64,000 bases of DNA from Halobacterium rubrum (lineage in GTDB: Archaea; Halobacteriota; Halobacteria; Halobacteriales; Halobacteriaceae), in contig NZ_JAJQQZ010000002.1 in assembly GCF_021729015.1 (NCBI RefSeq), forward strand, positions 248,001 through 312,000, in the 5' to 3' direction. This document shows, piece by piece, positions 26,951 through 36,026 of this stretch (positions within the stretch are counted from its first letter, which is position 1; each line of letters begins with the position of its first letter). A program made the position numbers and the translations under genes. Under the pieces are notes generated by a model. It did not search any database. It saw nothing but the letters and a program-made list of their open reading frames with translations, and was not told the origin of the DNA.

Positions 26951-29900
26951 ATGGGCACGCCACCAGACGAACGGCGAAGCGCATCGTCACAGACGAGCAG
27001 ACTACTCACAGTACTGGTCGTCGGCCTACTCGTCGTCGCCCCAATGAGCCTCGGGGTCGTCGGAACGACGACCGGCGCCACGGGCGCCGACGTGACCGGC
27101 GACGCCAACGACACGTCGGCCGCCAGTCCGGTACAGCAGACGCCGCTCGTCTCCGGGACGAACTCACTCACCGACGCGAACACGACGTTCGCGGGAGCGG
27201 ACGCGAACGACACGTTCGGGTCCGCGCTCGCACACGGCGACCTGAACGGCGACGGCGTCGAGGACGTCGTCGTCGGCGCACCGGAGAACGATTCGGCCGC
27301 CGGTAACAACTCCGGCGCGGTCTACGTGTTCTACGGCCCCGTCGAGGAGGGCGACATCGACGCGGAGTCCGCGAACGTCACGCTCCACGGCGTCGAAGCC
27401 GGCGACCGCGCCGGCTACGCCGTGGCCGCGGGCGACGTCGACGACGACGGCACGGACGACCTCGTCGTCGGCGCACCCCTCGAAGACACCAACGGACAGT
27501 CCGCCGGCACGACGTACGTCGTCGACGGCGGGTCCGGCCTCCCCGAGAACGCTTCGCTCTCGACCGCGGACCACGTGCTCCGCGGCGAAGCCGAGGGCGA
27601 CCGCGCCGGCTGGTCCGTCGCCGCCGTGAACCGGCCCGGCGGCGACGACGTGCTCGTCGGCGCACCCGGCAGCAACGCCTCCGCATCCAACGCGGGCGCC
27701 GCGTACGTCGTCTCCGACGCGGACCCCGGCGTCGACTCGCTGGCGAACGCGACCGCGATTCTCACCGGGGAAGGTGAGGGCGACTCGGCCGGCTGGGTCG
27801 TCGCCGAAGCCGGCGACTTCGACGGGGACGGCAGCCAGGACGTCCTCGTGAGTGCACCCCGGAACAACTCCACCGCCCCCGACGCCGGTGCCACCTATCT
27901 CCTCACGGAGAACGTCACCGGCACGGTCTCGCTCGCCGACGCGCACCTGAAGCTCCGCGGCGAGGCCGCCCGCGGCCGCGCCGGCTGGGACGCCGCTGAA
28001 GCCGGCGACGTGAACAACGACAGCTACGACGACCTCGTCGTCGGCGCGCCGTTCGCCGAAACCGAGGACAGCGAAACGAACGCCGGGATCGCGTACGTCG
28101 TCTACGGCGGCGAGGACGACGCCGGCACGGTGAACCTCTCCGACGCCGGCGCGACACTCGTCGGCAGCGGCGAGGACGACTACGCCGGCTACTCGGTCTC
28201 GTCGGCCGGCTCCGGCGACGTGACGTGTGACAACTACGCGGACGTACTCGTGGGCGCACCCGGCAACAACTCCAGCGCCGTCGACGCCGGCGCCGTCTAC
28301 GTCGTCGCCGGCAGCGAGTTCCCCGCGACCGAACGCAACCTCTCCACCGCCGACGCGACGCTCGTCGGCGAAGGCGAGGGCGACCGCGCCGGCACCGCCG
28401 TCTCCGACGCGATGGACGTGACTGGCGACGGCGACAAGGACGTCCTCGTCGGCGCGCCGCTCAACAACTCCAGCGCCGTCGACGCCGGCGCCGCCTACCT
28501 CATCGCCGGCGACTGTCCGGAGCCCGAACCCGAGCCCGAACCCGAGGACGTCATCGTCACCAAGGAGTGTGTCGACGAGCAGGGCGAAGTCACCGTCACC
28601 AACCCCAACGACGAGCGCGTCACCTTCACCATCGAGGGAACGGAATACGAGCTGGCCGCCAACGGCAACAGCGGTGACTCTATCACCATCGACGACCTCG
28701 ACGACGGCGACTACGACTGGAGCGCCACCACTGAGGACGGCGAACACGTCGGTGGCGGTGTCCTCACCGTCGACTGCGACGAACCCGAACCCGAGAACGT
28801 CATCGTCACCAAGGACTGCGACAACGAGCAGGGCGAAGTCACCGTCACTAACCCCAACGACGAGCGCGTCACCTTCACCATCGAAGGCGACAGCTACACG
28901 CTAGCCGCCGACGGTAACAGCGGTGACTCTATCACCATCGACGACCTCGACGACGGCGACTACGACTGGAGCGCCACCACTGAGGACGGCGAACACGTCG
29001 GTGGCGGTGTCCTCACCGTCGACTGCGACGAACCCGAACCCGAGGACCTCATCATCACCAAGGAGTGTGTCGACGAGCAGGGCGAAGTCACCATCACCAA
29101 CCCCAACGACGAGCGCGTCACCTTCACCATCGAAGGAACGGAATACGAGCTGGCCGCCAACGGCAACAGCGGTGACTCGGTTACGCTCGACGACCTCGAC
29201 GACGGCGACTACGACTGGAGCGCCACCACTGAGGACGGTGAACACGTCGGCGGCGGCGTCCTCACCGTCGACTGCGACGAACCCGAGCCCGAGGACGTCA
29301 TCGTTACCCTCGACTGCGACGACGAGCAGGGTGAGCTGACGGTGGTGAACCCCAACGACGAGCACGTCACCTTCACCATCGAGGGAGACAGCTACACGCT
29401 GGCCGCCAACGGCAACAGCGGTGACACCCTCGTCCTCGACAACCTCAACGACGGCAACTACGACTGGAGCGCCACCACTGAGGACGGCGAACACGTCGGC
29501 GGCGGTACCCTCACCGTCGACTGCGACGAACCCGACGACGTCATCGTCGACAAGGACTGCGACGACGAACAGGGCGAAGTCACCATCACCAACCCCAACG
29601 ACCAGAAGGTCACCTTCACCATCGAAGGAACGGAATACGAGCTGGCCGCCAACGGCAACGACGGCGACTCCATCACCCTCGACGATCTCAACGACGGCAA
29701 CTACGACTGGGACGCCGAAACCGAGGACGGTGAACACGTCGGCGGCGGCGTCCTCACCGTCGACTGCGACGAACCCGAGCCTGAGGACCTCATCATCAAA
29801 AAGGACTGCGACGACGAACAGGGCGGACTCATCGTCACCAACCCCAACGACGAGCGCGTCAACTTCACCATCGACGGCAAGACCTACACGCTGGCCGCCG

Positions 29901-32419
29901 ACGGCAACAGCGGTGACGTCGTCACCATCTCGGACCTCGACGACGACGACTACCAGTGGAACGCCACTACGGTTGAGGACAACGAACACATCGACGACGG
30001 CCTCATCACCGTCGACTGCGACGAGGAAGAAGAACCGGACCCGGTCACCATCGAGACGAAGTGCAGCGGCGAGTTCGACGGCCAGCTCATCGTCGTCAAC
30101 CCCAACGACGAGCCCGTCACATTCACCGTCGGTAGCAACTCGTACACCCTCGAGGCCAACGGCTCCACTGACGATTCGGAGATCATCAGCTTCCTCGATG
30201 ACGGCGACTACACCGTCGAGACAATCGCCGATGGCGAGGTCATCGACTCCCAGACTGTCGAAATCGACTGCGAAGAGCCCAGAGGGCCAACCGACACCCC
30301 GGTCGTCTCTGAAGACTGCGAACAGCTCACCCTCACCAACCCCAGTGACAGCCCGGAAGCCGTCGACTTCCGCATCCGCAACGACTCCGGCAGCTCCACC
30401 GTCGACAACGTCGCACCCGGCGAGAGCGTCACCATCGACGTCTCCGCCGACGACTACACCGTCGACGCCCGCTACGTCACTCAGGATTCGTTCGGCTCCG
30501 ACAACGTCACCGTCAACGGCCAGGCCCAGACCGACCTCACCGTCGAGGACTGCCGAGAACCAATCGACACTCCGGTCGTCTCTGAAGACTGCGAACAGCT
30601 CACCCTCACCAACCCCAGTGACAGCCCGGAAGCCGTCGACTTCCGCATCCGCAACGACTCCGGCAGCTCCACCGTCGACAACGTCGCACCCGGCGAGAGC
30701 GTCACCATCGACGTCTCCGCCGACGACTACACCGTCGACGCCCGCTACGTCACTCAGGATTCGTTCGGCTCCGACAACGTCACCGTCAACGGCCAGGCCC
30801 AGACCGACCTCACCGTCGAGGACTGCCGAGAACCAATCGACACTCCGGTCGTCTCTGAAGACTGCGAACAGCTCACCCTCACCAACCCCAGTGACAGCCC
30901 GGAAGCCGTCGACTTCCGCATCCGCAACGACTCCGGCAGCTCCACCGTCGACAACGTCGCACCCGGCGAGAGCGTCACCATCGACGTCTCCGCCGACGAC
31001 TACACCGTCGACGCCCGCTACGTCACCGACGACCAGTTCGGCTCAGACAACGTCACCGTCGACGGCCAGACCCAGGCGGAGCTCACCGTCGTAGCCTGCG
31101 AAGAAGAGCTCGAGCAGATTGGCGTCGATGCAGACTGCGAGGACGGCGACGGCGCCGTACACCTCTCGAACCCCAACGACGTCAAAGTCACCGTCACCAT
31201 CGGCGACGGCGAGGAAACAATTACCCTCGGACCCGAAGGCTCCGGCAACGCCGACAAAACTGTCTCCGGCCTCGACGACGGCACCTACGACCTGAGCGCC
31301 ACAACCACCAATGGAGACCAGTCCGTCGACATCCGGGACTCCGTCGAAATCAACTGCGACATCTCCGGCGCCATCGGCGTCGACAAGGAGTGCGAGGACG
31401 GTGACGGCACCCTCTACCTCTCGAACCCCAACGACGCCAAAGTCACCGTCACCATCGGCGACGGCGAGGAAACAATTACCCTCGGACCCGAAGGCTCCGG
31501 CAACGCCGACAAAACTGTCTCCGGCCTCGACGACGGCACCTACGACCTGAGCGCCACAACCACCAATGGAGACCAGTCCGTCGACATCCGGGACTCCGTC
31601 GAAATCAACTGCGACATCACCGGCGATATCGGCGTCGACAAGGAGTGCGAGAACGGTGACGGCACCCTCTACCTCTCGAACCCCAACGACGCCAAAGTCA
31701 CCGTCACCATCGGCGACGGCGAAGAAACGATCACCCTCGGCCCCAAAGACTCCAATAGCGCCAACAAAACCGTCTCCGGCCTCGATAATGGCAACTACGA
31801 CCTGAGCGCCACAACCACCAATGGAGACCAGGCCGTCGGCATCCGGGACTCCGTCGAAATCAACTGCGACATCACCGGCGATATCGGCGTCGACAAGGAG
31901 TGCGAGAACGGTGACGGCACCCTCTACCTCTCGAACCCCAACGACGCCAAAGTCACCGTCACCATCGGCGACGGCGAAGAAACGATCACCCTCGGCCCCA
32001 AAGACTCCAATAGCGCCAACAAAACCGTCTCCGGCCTCGATAATGGCAACTACGACCTGAGCGCCACAACCACCAATGGAGACCAGGCCGTCGACATCCG
32101 GGACTCCGTCGAAATCAACTGTGGTTTGCAGGCAGAAGATCTCTCGCTCAACGTCCAATTCGACGGATGTGGTAATGCTCAAATTACGCCATTAGATTCT
32201 GAGGATAATCCCATCTCTGAATTTGATGGCGCAATTGAACTGAATGTCCGTTACAATAATAGCAGCGGCGACACGAAAACAACGACCGTGGAGTTCACCG
32301 CGGCTGACCTGAATGGAGCGGGGAAGTTCATCCTAAATAAAAACGACCTCGATGAAACAGGGAATATCATATTATTGGACATAAATGATGAATATGTAAA
32401 TGAAAATAGCTGTGTCTGA
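26951..32419 (+). CDS. Giant secreted FG-GAP propeller and tandem-repeat surface protein
   Basis: An 1822-residue exported protein. Residues 16-38 form a signal helix (SRLLTVLVVGLLVVAPM). Residues about 73-522 hold seven FG-GAP repeats, each ending in a DxxVGAP-type motif (VEDVVVGAP, TDDLVVGAP, KDVLVGAP), as in the integrin-alpha propeller with Ca-binding DxDxDG loops. Then come about seven repeats of 82 residues (529-1110), three of 91 (1112-1387) and four of 85 (1390-1727). All share an NP(N/S)D turn, one cysteine near the start and one at the end. The C-terminal 95 residues are encoded by AT-rich DNA and have no membrane anchor or sorting signal. It is likely an adhesin or appendage-associated protein, given the pilus operon upstream. 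Confidence 0.88.
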   Translation: MGTPPDERRSASSQTSRLLTVLVVGLLVVAPMSLGVVGTTTGATGADVTGDANDTSAASPVQQTPLVSGTNSLTDANTTFAGADANDTFGSALAHGDLNGDGVEDVVVGAPENDSAAGNNSGAVYVFYGPVEEGDIDAESANVTLHGVEAGDRAGYAVAAGDVDDDGTDDLVVGAPLEDTNGQSAGTTYVVDGGSGLPENASLSTADHVLRGEAEGDRAGWSVAAVNRPGGDDVLVGAPGSNASASNAGAAYVVSDADPGVDSLANATAILTGEGEGDSAGWVVAEAGDFDGDGSQDVLVSAPRNNSTAPDAGATYLLTENVTGTVSLADAHLKLRGEAARGRAGWDAAEAGDVNNDSYDDLVVGAPFAETEDSETNAGIAYVVYGGEDDAGTVNLSDAGATLVGSGEDDYAGYSVSSAGSGDVTCDNYADVLVGAPGNNSSAVDAGAVYVVAGSEFPATERNLSTADATLVGEGEGDRAGTAVSDAMDVTGDGDKDVLVGAPLNNSSAVDAGAAYLIAGDCPEPEPEPEPEDVIVTKECVDEQGEVTVTNPNDERVTFTIEGTEYELAANGNSGDSITIDDLDDGDYDWSATTEDGEHVGGGVLTVDCDEPEPENVIVTKDCDNEQGEVTVTNPNDERVTFTIEGDSYTLAADGNSGDSITIDDLDDGDYDWSATTEDGEHVGGGVLTVDCDEPEPEDLIITKECVDEQGEVTITNPNDERVTFTIEGTEYELAANGNSGDSVTLDDLDDGDYDWSATTEDGEHVGGGVLTVDCDEPEPEDVIVTLDCDDEQGELTVVNPNDEHVTFTIEGDSYTLAANGNSGDTLVLDNLNDGNYDWSATTEDGEHVGGGTLTVDCDEPDDVIVDKDCDDEQGEVTITNPNDQKVTFTIEGTEYELAANGNDGDSITLDDLNDGNYDWDAETEDGEHVGGGVLTVDCDEPEPEDLIIKKDCDDEQGGLIVTNPNDERVNFTIDGKTYTLAADGNSGDVVTISDLDDDDYQWNATTVEDNEHIDDGLITVDCDEEEEPDPVTIETKCSGEFDGQLIVVNPNDEPVTFTVGSNSYTLEANGSTDDSEIISFLDDGDYTVETIADGEVIDSQTVEIDCEEPRGPTDTPVVSEDCEQLTLTNPSDSPEAVDFRIRNDSGSSTVDNVAPGESVTIDVSADDYTVDARYVTQDSFGSDNVTVNGQAQTDLTVEDCREPIDTPVVSEDCEQLTLTNPSDSPEAVDFRIRNDSGSSTVDNVAPGESVTIDVSADDYTVDARYVTQDSFGSDNVTVNGQAQTDLTVEDCREPIDTPVVSEDCEQLTLTNPSDSPEAVDFRIRNDSGSSTVDNVAPGESVTIDVSADDYTVDARYVTDDQFGSDNVTVDGQTQAELTVVACEEELEQIGVDADCEDGDGAVHLSNPNDVKVTVTIGDGEETITLGPEGSGNADKTVSGLDDGTYDLSATTTNGDQSVDIRDSVEINCDISGAIGVDKECEDGDGTLYLSNPNDAKVTVTIGDGEETITLGPEGSGNADKTVSGLDDGTYDLSATTTNGDQSVDIRDSVEINCDITGDIGVDKECENGDGTLYLSNPNDAKVTVTIGDGEETITLGPKDSNSANKTVSGLDNGNYDLSATTTNGDQAVGIRDSVEINCDITGDIGVDKECENGDGTLYLSNPNDAKVTVTIGDGEETITLGPKDSNSANKTVSGLDNGNYDLSATTTNGDQAVDIRDSVEINCGLQAEDLSLNVQFDGCGNAQITPLDSEDNPISEFDGAIELNVRYNNSSGDTKTTTVEFTAADLNGAGKFILNKNDLDETGNIILLDINDEYVNENSCV
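28535..30280 (+). repeat. Repeat family A: about seven 246-bp coding repeats
   Basis: Each unit encodes about 82 residues beginning like VIVTKECVDEQGEVTVTNPN and ending in LTVDCDEPEPE. Units start near 28547, 28795, 29043, 29293, 29535, 29785 and 30040. The first five are closely similar, the last is degenerate. Predicted to be a beta-sandwich with a cysteine in the first and last strands. Confidence 0.85.
30292..31110 (+). repeat. Repeat family B: three 273-bp near-identical tandem repeats
   Basis: Three units (from about 30292, 30565 and 30838) encode TPVVSEDCEQLTLTNPSDSP and the following 71 residues. Copies differ at only a handful of bases, even in third codon positions, so they arose by recent duplication or are being homogenised. 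Confidence 0.92.
31117..32130 (+). repeat. Repeat family C: four 255-bp tandem repeats in two sub-pairs
   Basis: Units start near 31117, 31372, 31627 and 31882 and encode IGVDKECEDGDGTLYLSNPN plus about 65 residues. Units 1 and 2 resemble each other most, as do units 3 and 4, indicating nested duplication. Units 3 and 4 carry more A and T in silent positions. Confidence 0.9.
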
Positions 32420-32447
32420 TAGTTGAAATAGTAACTATTCTTTTTAA
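32419..32447 (+). terminator. Hairpin plus T-run after the giant surface gene
   Basis: ATAGTT (32419-32424), an 8-base loop and AACTAT (32433-32438), then TTCTTTTTAA. The stem begins at the last base of the stop codon. A weak stem followed by a U-rich tract is consistent with archaeal intrinsic termination. Confidence 0.6.
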
Positions 32448-32849
32448 TTGAATTTAGTTGACGCGTTTTCTGAAGCCATACTATCTAAGCCATGCTACTG
32501 CTAGTTATTATTCCCACCAAAGATACTTCTATTTGCTATTTAATATTTTGAAACTGGCTTTGTTGGATGTTTTCGATTCGAGCGGCCATGCCATTGACAC
32601 GTGCTCCCACCAGCCGATGGCCAAGTTCGTAGAGGACGCGGGCGGAAAGGGAATGGAAGACGCCGCCAGCAAGTTCGACAGCGAGGTGGAGATCCGGGAC
32701 TACAAGACGATAATCGAAGGGCTTCGTCAGGCGAACGTCGGACGCTCCATTCTCCTCGGGTAAGAGGCCGAGACGAGTACCGGCAACCGGCCATGCCGAA
32801 CGACTTACCGAACGCAGCGTAGGATCCACCCTTGCCCGTCTGACCTAGA
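32420..32849. other. AT-rich island and gene fragment, no intact gene
   Basis: From about 32131 to 32585 the DNA is markedly AT-rich compared with the rest of the window, covering the last part of the giant gene and its 3' flank. GC-rich sequence resumes at about 32586. A frame from ATG 32619 to TAA 32763 (MAKFVEDAGGKGMEDAASK...) has normal haloarchaeal codon use. Its end, GLRQANVGRSILLG, resembles the C-terminus of zinc-type alcohol dehydrogenases or quinone oxidoreductases. It is too short for a whole gene, so it may be a remnant. This is a weak identification. Confidence 0.4.
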
Positions 32850-33377
32850 TTATTCCTCCCCGAACTCCTCGAACCCCCACTCCTCGGCGCGCTCGGTCGC
32901 TTCCTCCCTCGCGCGCTCCCGGATGGCGTCGATTTTCTCGTCGTCCTCGAGGAACGCTTCGACGGCGTCCATCGACTCGCCGCTGGCGGCGCGGTCGCTG
33001 GGAGCGGCGGCACGGGTGCGGTCGGCGAGGGCGGCGTCGCCCGCGAGTCGCTCCGCCGGCGTGCCGGGCGAGACGGCGAACTGGTCGGTCTCGGGGACGG
33101 GCGGGTCGCCGCCGGCGAAGCACTCGACGCGCAGCGGGCCGGGGACCGCGAGGTCCGCGAGCGCGGCGTCGCCACCGCGGCCGGTCCCGGCGTGCTTGAC
33201 GTGCGTGGGGACGCCGTCCGCGAACGCGAGGACGCCGGCGCCGCCGTCGTCGAGCAGCAGCGCGTCCTGTGGCGTGAACTCGGCGTAGCCCGTGAGCTCG
33301 CGGTCGAGAACGAGCTCGAGGGCTTCGGCGGCGTCCGCGGCGACGCGGGAGAACGTCACCGGTGTCTCCGTCGTCAT
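32850..33377 (-). CDS. Unknown acidic protein encoded with MinD
   Basis: A 175-residue acidic protein not assigned to any family I recognise. The N-terminal half is mixed alpha/beta (ALELVLDRELTGYAEFTPQD, LLLDDGGAGVLAFADGVP). A Pro/Ala/Ser linker follows, then a C-terminal amphipathic helix with many Glu and Arg (DEKIDAIRERAREEATERAE). The ATG overlaps the MinD stop by four bases, so it is co-translated with MinD and is a good candidate for its effector or localisation partner. Confidence 0.72.
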   Translation of the reverse strand: MTTETPVTFSRVAADAAEALELVLDRELTGYAEFTPQDALLLDDGGAGVLAFADGVPTHVKHAGTGRGGDAALADLAVPGPLRVECFAGGDPPVPETDQFAVSPGTPAERLAGDAALADRTRAAAPSDRAASGESMDAVEAFLEDDEKIDAIRERAREEATERAEEWGFEEFGEE

Positions 33378-34147
33378 GGCTGGTCGGGGACGACCGCGCT
33401 CCGGAACCGGTCGGCGACCGCGTCGGCGTCGCTGGCGTGGACGTCGAGCGCGTCGGCGGCCTCCCGGTACGCGGCGGCGGCGTCGCTGTCGGGGGCGTGC
33501 GCGAGCAGCGGTTCGCCCGCCCGCCGGGCGGCGCGCGCGGCGTCGTCCTCGGGGACGGCGGCGAGCGTCGGCCCCTCGAAGTACTGGTCGGCTTTCGCGG
33601 CGACGCGGTCGACGGCATCGCCGTCGGTCACGCGATTGAACAGGACGCCGGCGACGTCGGTGCCGTAGGAGGCGGCGTACTCCTGGACTTTCAGCGCGTC
33701 GGAGATGGCGGGGATGGTCGGCTCCACGACGAGCACGGTGCGGTCGGCCAGCACCACCGGGAGGACGGCGTCGCGGCTCGCGAGCGTGGCGGGGGAGTCA
33801 AGCAGGAGGACGTCGGTGTCGGCGGCGAGCTCGGCGACGACGTCCCGCAGCCGGTCGGGGTTCGCGGCGCGGAAGTCGCTCAGGCTGGTCCCGCAGGGCA
33901 CCACGCGCATTCCGTGGCGGTCGTAGACGGCGTCCGCGACCGCCGCGTCGGTGTCCGCCAGGAGCAGGTCGTGCAGCGTCACGTCGACGTCGGCCAGTCC
34001 CGCGTGGAACAGGAGGTTCGCCATCCCGGTGTCGGCGTCCACGACGGTGACGTCGTAGTCCTCGGCGAGCGCGAGACCGAGCGCGAGCGTGCTCGTCGTC
34101 TTCCCGGTGCCGCCCTTCCCGGACGCCACGGCGAACGCCTCAACCAT
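33374..34147 (-). CDS. MinD/ParA-family ATPase
   Basis: A deviant-Walker P-loop ATPase of 257 residues. Walker A is VASGKGGTGKTTSTLAL with the signature lysine, switch I is VVDADTGMANLLFHAG, and Walker B is DVLLLDSPATLAS. The membrane-targeting C-terminal amphipathic helix of bacterial MinD is not obvious. Haloarchaea carry several MinD paralogues that position motility and surface structures rather than the division ring. The first eight bases overlap the upstream receiver-like gene, and the last four overlap the unknown partner gene. Confidence 0.9.
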   Translation of the reverse strand: MVEAFAVASGKGGTGKTTSTLALGLALAEDYDVTVVDADTGMANLLFHAGLADVDVTLHDLLLADTDAAVADAVYDRHGMRVVPCGTSLSDFRAANPDRLRDVVAELAADTDVLLLDSPATLASRDAVLPVVLADRTVLVVEPTIPAISDALKVQEYAASYGTDVAGVLFNRVTDGDAVDRVAAKADQYFEGPTLAAVPEDDAARAARRAGEPLLAHAPDSDAAAAYREAADALDVHASDADAVADRFRSAVVPDQP

Positions 34148-34724
34148 CGTCGCTCCCCTCCGCCGGGTCCGGCTCCGGGTCGTCGGCGCCGTTGTCGGCA
34201 CCACTGTCCTCGGCGTCGACGCCGTCGTGGCCGTCGACGGTACCGTTGTCCTCGTCGCCTGCGTCGGGTCGGAGGGCGGCCGCGACGGCCCACCGGTCGT
34301 CCGGCAGGTCGGCGAGACGGCTGTCGGCGTCAGCTCGCGACTCCCGCAGCGCCTCGTCCGGCCGGCCGAGTTCCCGGTTCTTGCACTGCTCGTAGAGGTC
34401 GGAGACAGAGCGCCGGTACTCTGCGACCCGGCGGGCGCGGTCGACGGCTGCGCGGAGTGCGTCCGCGTCCCTCGACGGACACGTCACGTCCGCGTCTGTC
34501 TCCACAGCCCCCACGGAGACGACAGGGACGCCGCCGCCACCAGACCGAATCGCGGCCACGACGCCACCCGGGTCCGCGACCGCGTCCGTGTCTACGACGG
34601 CCACGTCCGGGTCGTGGCGCGCGAGGGCGTCACTGACCGCGTCGGCGTCGACGAGCACCGCTCCCGAGCCGAGGGCGTCCCGGAGTGTCCGCCCGTCGTC
34701 GTCGTCCGCGACCAGTAGTGTCAC
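34140..34724 (-). CDS. Receiver-like protein with HalX-type helix
   Basis: A 194-residue protein starting at GTG (complement of 34722-34724), 31 bases after a GAAAATATTTC box. The first 100 residues look like a response-regulator receiver: LLVADDDDG at the acidic pocket, DPDVAVVDTDAVAD at the phospho-acceptor strand, and VPVVSVGAVE at the next strand. The conserved lysine is not evident, so it may be degenerate. Residues 105-150 (RRVAEYRRSVSDLYEQCKNR) resemble a HalX helix. The tail is very acidic and probably disordered. It is the first gene of the MinD operon. Confidence 0.68.
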   Translation of the reverse strand: MTLLVADDDDGRTLRDALGSGAVLVDADAVSDALARHDPDVAVVDTDAVADPGGVVAAIRSGGGGVPVVSVGAVETDADVTCPSRDADALRAAVDRARRVAEYRRSVSDLYEQCKNRELGRPDEALRESRADADSRLADLPDDRWAVAAALRPDAGDEDNGTVDGHDGVDAEDSGADNGADDPEPDPAEGSDDG

Positions 34725-34997
34725 GTGCAGCGGATTCGCCGTGCCGGACGAAATATTTTCGCATTCGGGAAACGGAATCATGCTCGTGGGGAACGCTGCC
34801 GGCAGGCGCCCCGAACGCCGGCGACGGCACACCCGGGAGACCAACGGGCGCCGACGCCGTCGACGTGATTTCGACATCCGACTCCGGCGGGCGAGAGTCC
34901 TCCAGGCCACGGGTCGTCCGGGAAGCGTGAGCCCACCCGCTGTGGGCCGAGCGAGCGATTGTAACGGATTTATGAGCGTGGTGAGACAACGGCTGCT

Positions 34998-35969
34998 GTG
35001 AACCGACTCCGACGGACCCTCGGAGTGCTCCGGGACAACTGGCGGGACCCGTCGTTCTGGCTCGAGGGGCCGGACTTCGTCTGGCGGCACGTCCTCACCG
35101 CGCCGCTGCGGCGAGCCGGGTGGGCGTACCAGCGCCGCACCGGCGACGCCGAAGCCACCACGATCGGCGACGCGGACTGGGACAACTGCATCGTCCTCGA
35201 CGCCTGCCGGTACGACACCTTCGAGTCCGTCGCCGACCCCTCCTGGGACCTGCGACCGCGGCTCGCGGCCGGCTCGGACACCGGCCAGTACCTCGCGGCG
35301 AACTACCCGCCGTCGGTGACTGAATCCGACCTCGTGTACGTGAACTCGAACCCCCGGGTGGCGAACGAGCCGACCGGCGACTTCCACGAGATTCGCCACG
35401 TCTGGCAGGACGAGTGGAACGACGAGTACGACACCGTCATGCCCGAGGACGTCTGTGCGGCCGCCCGCGAGGCCGCCACTGACCACCCCGACAAGCGGCT
35501 GCTCGTCCACCTCGTCCAGCCACACATCCCCTACATCGGGCCGACCGCCGACGACCTCCCGAGCGGCGCCGCCATCCAGTCGATGCGGTCGGGCGACGCG
35601 GAGATGGACGACTCGAAGCCGTACGCCGCCGTGAAGGCCGGGCTCGTCGAGCCCGAGACCGTTCGGGCGGCGTACCGGGAGTCCCTCGAACTCGCGATGG
35701 AGCACGTCGAGGCGCTCGTCGACGACCTCGAGGGGAAGACCGTCGTCACGGCCGACCACGGCGACCTCCTCGGCGAGCGCGACGGCCGCTGGGTCGGCGA
35801 GTTCTCCCAGTGGGGCCACCCCGCGAACACGCCCGCGACGCCGCTGGTCAGAGTCCCGCTGGCGGTCCCGCCGTTCGACGAGCGGAAGACCGTCCGCGAC
35901 GGCACCGCCACAGACACCAACCAGACGGACCCCAACAGTGAACAGCTCGAAGCACTCGGCTACCGGTAA
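34998..35969 (+). CDS. Alkaline phosphatase/sulfatase-fold hydrolase
   Basis: A 323-residue protein of the alkaline phosphatase superfamily. The N-terminal nucleophile strand is NCIVLDACRYDTFES, where an Asp-Ala-Cys motif suggests metal and nucleophile positions. LVHLVQPHIPYIGP and TVVTADHGDLLGERDGRW give the other metal ligands. There is no signal peptide, though the N-terminus is basic. Such proteins in archaeal envelope clusters may hydrolyse or transfer phosphate or sulfate on glycans; the substrate is unknown. GTG at 34998 lies 27 bases from a GGATTTATG box. Confidence 0.8.
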   Translation: MNRLRRTLGVLRDNWRDPSFWLEGPDFVWRHVLTAPLRRAGWAYQRRTGDAEATTIGDADWDNCIVLDACRYDTFESVADPSWDLRPRLAAGSDTGQYLAANYPPSVTESDLVYVNSNPRVANEPTGDFHEIRHVWQDEWNDEYDTVMPEDVCAAAREAATDHPDKRLLVHLVQPHIPYIGPTADDLPSGAAIQSMRSGDAEMDDSKPYAAVKAGLVEPETVRAAYRESLELAMEHVEALVDDLEGKTVVTADHGDLLGERDGRWVGEFSQWGHPANTPATPLVRVPLAVPPFDERKTVRDGTATDTNQTDPNSEQLEALGYR

Positions 35970-36026
35970 CGACCCTCGCACTGCCACGACGCACCGGCGT
36001 CGGACACGGCACGCCCAGACTCGACA

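Noticed and set aside
28901-29989. Long minus-strand open frames opposite the repeats (also 27164-28747 and 31043-32182)
   Set aside because: They are reverse-strand shadows of the acidic repeat codons and show the mirrored repeat period but no independent features.
28551-32130. Regularly spaced repeats that might be mistaken for a CRISPR or other DNA array
   Set aside because: The repeats of 246, 273 and 255 bp are in frame, encode protein domains and have no spacers.
32554-32590. CTGGCTTTGTTGGATG at the edge of the AT-rich patch, considered as an insertion-sequence end
   Set aside because: It has no matching inverted repeat and no transposase gene nearby, so an element boundary cannot be supported.
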